From positions 62,001 through 126,000 of the forward strand of contig JAJDDN010000008.1 of assembly GCA_029260295.1 (NCBI GenBank): a stretch of DNA of 64,000 bases, read 5' to 3'. The stretch is from Phycisphaerales bacterium (GTDB lineage: Bacteria; Planctomycetota; Phycisphaerae; Phycisphaerales; UBA1924). The notes under the pieces are model-generated. The model was not told where the DNA came from, made no database searches, and worked only from the letters and a program-made list of their open reading frames with translations. Positions 59,972 through 64,000 of this stretch are shown piece after piece. Made by a program: the position numbers and the translations under genes. Position 1 is the stretch's first letter; the number at the start of each line of letters is the position of its first letter.

Positions 59972-61282
59972 ATGACAAAGACTCATAATGCTGTGCCTCC
60001 CGCCCAAGTCGCCATCATCGGCGCCGGTGCATCCGGGCTCATGGCAGCCATCTCCATCGCCCGAGCCCTTCAAGAGAGTGGTCGAGATCCCAAAGCTGCT
60101 CGAATCATTCTCCTTGACGGCGCCAAAAAAATAGGAATCAAAATCCTCGTTGCCGGCGGCGGGCGATGCAATGTCACCCATCACTTTGTAGACGAGCACC
60201 AATACGCCACCACCAAACCCGCGATCGTTCGCACTGCTCTCAAGCGTTTTTCTGCGGATGATGCTATCAATTTTTTCACAGGCATGGGTGTGGTTCTCAA
60301 GCAAGAGCCCACTGGGAAGATGTTCCCAACCACCGACGACGCCCACACGGTTCTCCACGCTCTGCTCGACGAAGCCGACCGCCTCGGCATTTCAATCATC
60401 AACCCTTGGCGCGTAGAACGAGTGACTCAGTCCGAATCAGGCTTCTTAATTCATTCCGACCAGAGTCATTATCCCATACAAGCCGATCGCATCGTTCTGG
60501 CGGCTGGTGGGAAGGCTCTGCCCAAATCCGGCTCAGACGGCCACGGCTACTCCATCGCTCAATCTCTAGGTCATTCAATCACCAGCGAAGTTCTCCCCGC
60601 GCTGGTCCCCTTTATCGCTGCCGATTGCAGCCGATGGATCACCGAGCTCTCGGGCATCGCGTGCCCTGCCACGCTCTCTGTGGTCACTTCCACCGGCAAA
60701 CGAGTTAAATCCTTCACCAACGACACCCTCATCACCCACTTCGGTCTTTCGGGGCCTGCCCCGATGGACATCTCCCGGTATCTGTCCACAGCCAAACTCA
60801 GCGACCGAAAGTCACATCTCGAAATTAACTGGTTACCCAATCATTCATTCGAGCAGGTTGATCAGGATCTCACGAAGCTCGGCAAAGCCCAAATCAGCAC
60901 TCATCTCCGTACCCTGATCCCTGATCGCCTCGCTCGCGTGCTCTGCGACCAAGCCGGCGGCATCGATCCAACAACTCCCGGCCACACCCTGAGCCGAGAC
61001 TCACGAAGAGCCCTCGCCCATCTCCTGACGGCAACCAAGATCCATATCCAAGCCGATCGAGGATTCACCCACGCCGAAGTGACAGCGGGGGGGATACCGC
61101 TCGAGGAGATCAACCGCAAAAATTTCCAGTCCCGCCAGTGCAAAGGCCTCTACCTCGTCGGCGAAATCCTCGATGTCGATGGTCGCATCGGTGGATTCAA
61201 CTTCCAATGGGCATGGTCTACTGGTTTCATAGCCGGTACCGCGATCGCCAAATCAATCAGCAGCGACAATCCCAGCGGGTAA
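59972..61282 (+). CDS. HI0933/YhiN-family FAD-binding flavoprotein
   Basis: 436 residues. Dinucleotide fold VAIIGAGASGLMAAISIARA near the start, ILLDGAKKIGIKILVAGGGR-CNVTH (the GGGRCN motif of the family), GVVLKQEPTGKMFPTTDDAH, RIVLAAGGKALPKSGSDGHG and at the end GLYLVGEILDVDGRIGGFNF-QWAWSTG, which binds FAD. Length is normal. Family members are annotated as aminoacetone oxidase-like or BaiN-type flavoproteins; true reaction unclear. Its last 30 bases overlap the convergent metallopeptidase gene. Confidence 0.9.
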   Translation: MTKTHNAVPPAQVAIIGAGASGLMAAISIARALQESGRDPKAARIILLDGAKKIGIKILVAGGGRCNVTHHFVDEHQYATTKPAIVRTALKRFSADDAINFFTGMGVVLKQEPTGKMFPTTDDAHTVLHALLDEADRLGISIINPWRVERVTQSESGFLIHSDQSHYPIQADRIVLAAGGKALPKSGSDGHGYSIAQSLGHSITSEVLPALVPFIAADCSRWITELSGIACPATLSVVTSTGKRVKSFTNDTLITHFGLSGPAPMDISRYLSTAKLSDRKSHLEINWLPNHSFEQVDQDLTKLGKAQISTHLRTLIPDRLARVLCDQAGGIDPTTPGHTLSRDSRRALAHLLTATKIHIQADRGFTHAEVTAGGIPLEEINRKNFQSRQCKGLYLVGEILDVDGRIGGFNFQWAWSTGFIAGTAIAKSISSDNPSG

Positions 61283-61795
61283 ATACGGCATCAACTCCCC
61301 CGGCACCCGCTTGAGCCCTCGGCGCAGTGCCTTGGCCAGCGCATACTCAAGCGATTCATGCATTCGCTTATGGACCCGGTCGGTCACATTGAGGCCGAGC
61401 TCTTCCATCTTCTCGATCGAGAACTTCCACGCGTAATACTCTTCCAGGCACCGGGGCTTATAAGTCCCGAACCCGATCGCGTGATGCCCGATCTCATGCA
61501 AAAACACCGCCGCCGACATTGGGCCTCTTGGCCGAGGGGATTCGATTAGTTTGGACATCGTTCCGTCTTTGTAGCTCACTTGCCACGCTACCCCAGACAT
61601 CGATGACCGCCACTTCCGGACCCGCACTCCGTGCTCGGCGAGCATTTGCCGGGTGATTTCTTCGTACCGCAACTGCATCGGTGTTTCACGATTGACCGCG
61701 GTTTTAGCCTTTGGAGTCGGGCGACGACTCGGCTTCCGTTTGAGGAGACGCTTTGGTAGCAGTAGATCCCAGAGTGTGAGCGGATGCAATGTCAC
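61253..61795 (-). CDS. Small HExxH putative zinc metallopeptidase
   Basis: 180 residues. Basic N-terminus (LLPKRLLKRKPSRRPTPKAK), then AAVFLHEIGHHAIGFGTYKP with His100-Glu101-His104 as a zincin HExxH, and Glu118/Glu119 in RCLEEYYAWKF as the probable third ligand 14-15 residues later (gluzincin spacing is longer in most, so this may be an IrrE/ImmA-like minimal domain). No signal peptide, so cytoplasmic. ATG overlaps the fmt stop (ATGA), tying it to def and fmt. Substrate unknown. Confidence 0.7.
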   Translation of the reverse strand: MTLHPLTLWDLLLPKRLLKRKPSRRPTPKAKTAVNRETPMQLRYEEITRQMLAEHGVRVRKWRSSMSGVAWQVSYKDGTMSKLIESPRPRGPMSAAVFLHEIGHHAIGFGTYKPRCLEEYYAWKFSIEKMEELGLNVTDRVHKRMHESLEYALAKALRRGLKRVPGELMPYLPAGIVAAD

Positions 61796-62733
61796 TTCGA
61801 ATCAACCTCGCTCCGCCCGATCAACACTTCGCCATCCTTAACCTGACGGCCATTGGAATACGCCTGCCAGCTCATCGGTTTCTTGCCCGCGGGCTGGACC
61901 TCAAGCAATTGCAGAACCCCAGCCCCACACGCCACAATCCCTGCCCCAGCATCCACAATCGTTCCGGGAACTTCTTGGGAATCTGTCCCGGCCGATTGTG
62001 CCCGAAGCACCTTGAGCACCTGCGAACGATGCTCCACTGCAACACATGGCCAAGGGCTCAACCCATTGATCCGGCACCGGCATGCTGCTGAATTTGCGAA
62101 ATCTATCCAACCATCACTCTTGAGCATCTTTGGAGCGACCGTCACCAGCCCCTCATCCTGCTTCTCCATCCGAACCTGTCCCTTGGCGTGATCCGCAAGA
62201 ACCTTCAGCATCAAATCTGGTCCATCAAGCGACAACGCGTTATGCAGCTCACTGGCCGTCATCGTCGGCTCAATTAACCGCTCCGATTGCCCGAGTACAA
62301 ACCCCGCATCCATCTCCTTGGCAATGGTGATGACACTGTTCCCCGAGATCGAATCTCCCGCGACAATGGCAGCATTGATTGGTGCCGCCCCGCGCCATCG
62401 GGGCAGCCGGCTCCCATGCAGATTGATCGCAAACCGATCCGCGATCAGTTTCGATCCAAGGTATTGCCCGTAAGCGATCACCACCCATGCATCGGATTCC
62501 CATCCTCTGATCGTTTCCCTCGCCTCATCTGTATTGATCTTCTCAGGCTTGGCCATCGGCACATTCGGCAGATACTCCGCCGCCCATTGCCCGATGGGAG
62601 TGGGGGTCAGGTTCTTGCCCCGCCCGACCCGCCGGTCCGGCTGGGTCACAATCCCGGTAATTGTGTGTTGGGCAGCAAGTCGCTCAAGGGTCGGCACCCC
62701 AAATGCCCCAGAGCCCAGAAAGACAATCTTCAT
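61792..62733 (-). CDS. fmt: Methionyl-tRNA formyltransferase
   Basis: 313 residues. Formyltransferase domain with IVFLGSGAFGVPTLERLAAQ, ITGIVTQPDRRVGRGKNLTP, AYGQYLGSKLIADRFAINLH and GSRLPRWRGAAPINAAIVAG (the family reads HaSLLPxxRGaAP; here Leu-Leu is Arg-Leu). The Asp of the active site is in KEMDAGFVLGQ. The C-terminal OB-fold domain is present (CRINGLSPWPCVAVE). It formylates Met-tRNA for initiation. GGAGAG precedes the ATG; def lies 12 bp upstream. Confidence 0.93.
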   Translation of the reverse strand: MKIVFLGSGAFGVPTLERLAAQHTITGIVTQPDRRVGRGKNLTPTPIGQWAAEYLPNVPMAKPEKINTDEARETIRGWESDAWVVIAYGQYLGSKLIADRFAINLHGSRLPRWRGAAPINAAIVAGDSISGNSVITIAKEMDAGFVLGQSERLIEPTMTASELHNALSLDGPDLMLKVLADHAKGQVRMEKQDEGLVTVAPKMLKSDGWIDFANSAACRCRINGLSPWPCVAVEHRSQVLKVLRAQSAGTDSQEVPGTIVDAGAGIVACGAGVLQLLEVQPAGKKPMSWQAYSNGRQVKDGEVLIGRSEVDSK

Positions 62734-62745
62734 AAGTCTCTCCGA

Positions 62746-63300
62746 TCAGCCCTTGGCCGCTCTTTTGAAATCTCGGATTAATGACCGGTTTTTGAGCCGC
62801 GACATATGGGACATCTTGTCCAGAATCATGATCCCATCAAGATGGTCGATCTCGTGCTGCCAGCACCGTGCCATGAGCCCGGTGCCCTGGAGCTTGACGG
62901 TATTCCCATCAAGATCCATCGCCTGCATCGTCACGGTCGTCGGCCGCCGCACCTCGCCGGTCAGATCAGGCAGCGACAAGCACCCCTCGTCGTACGGTTC
63001 CATGTCCTTGGAGAACTCAATAATCGTGGGATTCAGGAAAACCTGGTACTCCTCAGACGAGCACGGGATCTCGGCATCGACCGGATCATCCTCATGGATC
63101 GGCACATGGGCCACAAACAGCCGCCAGCTCAGCCCCACCTGCGGAGCCGCCAGCCCGATCCCCTCGGCCTCACGCATCAGCTCGACCATCCGAGCCGCGA
63201 CGGCCCGGGTTTCATCGTTGGCCTCGATCTCCCTGCCCTTGGTCCGCAGGACCTTGGTCGGATAAATCTCGATACTGAGTTTGGCTGGATCTACGCTCAT
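62746..63300 (-). CDS. def: Peptide deformylase
   Basis: 184 residues from ATG 63300 (the frame extends to 63360). Motif 1 GIGLAAPQVG, motif 2 DEGCLSLP (Cys ligand) and motif 3 CWQHEIDHLDGIMI (two His ligands and catalytic Glu) are complete. It removes the N-formyl group from nascent proteins. First of the def-fmt-metallopeptidase operon; the next gene diverges upstream. Confidence 0.95.
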   Translation of the reverse strand: MSVDPAKLSIEIYPTKVLRTKGREIEANDETRAVAARMVELMREAEGIGLAAPQVGLSWRLFVAHVPIHEDDPVDAEIPCSSEEYQVFLNPTIIEFSKDMEPYDEGCLSLPDLTGEVRRPTTVTMQAMDLDGNTVKLQGTGLMARCWQHEIDHLDGIMILDKMSHMSRLKNRSLIRDFKRAAKG

Positions 63301-63423
63301 ATCCCCATCGTATGGCCGGCTGATGATCGGTGTCCCCGCCCGATACCATTCGGGCCACAAATCGCATACACTCTCCGGTCAATCAACCCGATTGACAATC
63401 AGAGACAGGAGCTAGGTTTACCC

Positions 63424-64000
63424 GTGGCGATGTTTGGCAAAAAAAAGAATGTGGAAGAGGAGTCGGTAGTCTCCAACCCCGTCGCGGATGAAACCTTCAG
63501 CCCGAAGAAGGCCGAGGCGTTCTTCAAGCATGCCCGAACGGTCCACGATTCGGAAAACTACGAATACGCCATGCAGCTCTGGCTCAACGGCATACGCAGA
63601 GATCCAGGCAACATGGAGGCCCTTAATGCCTATCTCCGCTCTGCGGAGGTCTTCAGCGTTGAGAACCCCAAAAAAGGCGTCAGCAAATCTACCAAGTCGG
63701 GCATCGCCGCCAAGGGCGACATCGGTAAATACATCAACGCCCTGCTCGATTTCGGTCTCAAGCGTATGGATGTCAGCACTGCGATCAAAGCCGCCCAAGC
63801 CGCGGGCAAGCTCCAACTCTCGGGGCCAACCCAGCTCATCGGCGAACACGCCCTGACGCTCGCTCAAAAAGATCCCAAGGCTAAGAAAGACATGTTCGTC
63901 AAGCTCCTCGATGCATTCGAGACTGGGAATGTCTTTGATCTCGCTGCAATCGCGGGTGAAATGGCCTGCCGGCTGGACCCAACCGATGGCAATCTCCAGG
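63424..64000 (+). CDS. N-terminal part of a TPR-like protein (runs off the window)
   Basis: Open frame continuing past the end of the window. From GTG 63424 (TAGG seven bases upstream; ATG 63430 is alternative) the product begins MAMFGKKKNVEEE, then KAEAFFKHARTVHDSENYEY, AMQLWLNGIRRDPGNMEALN, AYLRSAEVFSVENPKKG, DIGKYINALLDFGLKRMDVS and FVKLLDAFETGNVFDLAAIA. The helical pairs with NYEYAMQLWLNGIRRDP-type spacing fit tetratricopeptide repeats. No signal peptide, so probably cytoplasmic. Family not identified. It diverges from def with about 120 bp between starts. Confidence 0.75.
   Translation, partial: MAMFGKKKNVEEESVVSNPVADETFSPKKAEAFFKHARTVHDSENYEYAMQLWLNGIRRDPGNMEALNAYLRSAEVFSVENPKKGVSKSTKSGIAAKGDIGKYINALLDFGLKRMDVSTAIKAAQAAGKLQLSGPTQLIGEHALTLAQKDPKAKKDMFVKLLDAFETGNVFDLAAIAGEMACRLDPTDGNLQ

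Overview
The window reads as a chromosomal stretch of a marine-type planctomycete, most likely class Phycisphaerae. This is inferred from protein signatures, not from a marker-gene tree. The evidence is two secreted proteins ending in the planctomycete GC-type dockerin anchor (DFFDIS.FL..F then terminal GCP), a VPAPS-type PEP-CTERM protein, a pseudopilin with the H-X9-DG motif, an ECF sigma factor paired with a Ser/Thr kinase, and a full MoxR/DUF58/Bat operon. No phage, IS element, CRISPR array or integrated plasmid was seen. Most genes sit in tight operons with ATGA/TAATG overlaps.

1-4.1 kb: tail of a membrane protein, a GHL10-type lipoprotein, a ROK kinase, a convergent sodium:solute symporter, then tRNA-Ser(GGA). 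4.1-7.7 kb: ECF sigma factor plus membrane Ser/Thr kinase. 7.9-14.5 kb: a CzcCBA-type heavy-metal efflux operon led by a small Cys/His secreted protein. 14.6-18.7 kb: a periplasmic substrate-binding protein translationally coupled to a large hybrid histidine kinase.

19.2-26.1 kb is the most unusual part. A minus-strand cluster encodes a pseudopilin, a histidine kinase, an NtrC-family sigma-54 activator and a GC-dockerin secreted protein, followed by a second (FG-GAP) GC-dockerin protein. I see a near-consensus sigma-54 promoter in front of the last gene, a weaker GG-N10-GC site in front of the first, and repeated TGGCCA-centred sites upstream of both. This suggests a self-contained PilSR-like regulon controlling surface proteins.

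26.4-31.9 kb: a four-gene tripartite ABC efflux system (TolC, HlyD, ATPase, MacB-type permease). 32-40.6 kb: an eight-gene MoxR-DUF58-lipoprotein-BatA-B-C-D-E operon. 40.7-46.5 kb: a DUF3467 protein, tRNA-Leu(CAA), trigger factor, citrate synthase, a PH-domain membrane protein, a 24-residue-repeat lipoprotein, and an ECF sigma/DoxX pair. 46.6-50.6 kb: an M20 amidohydrolase, a class III aminotransferase and an AstA-like succinyltransferase, probably one amino-acid pathway. 50.6-54.1 kb: a coiled-coil membrane protein, tilS, a pseudo-receiver and an M24 aminopeptidase. 54.1-54.2 kb: a compact branched RNA-like element between convergent genes. 54.2-58.7 kb: a secreted EEP hydrolase with a cytochrome-oxidase assembly operon (ctaB, ABC transporter, SCO1). 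58.8-64 kb: tRNA-Arg(UCU), the PEP-CTERM protein, a HI0933-type flavoprotein, a def-fmt-metallopeptidase operon and the start of a TPR-like gene.

Starts were moved downstream of the longest open frame where a Shine-Dalgarno, a signal peptide or an operon overlap favoured it. Function calls rest on motifs read by eye, with no database search.
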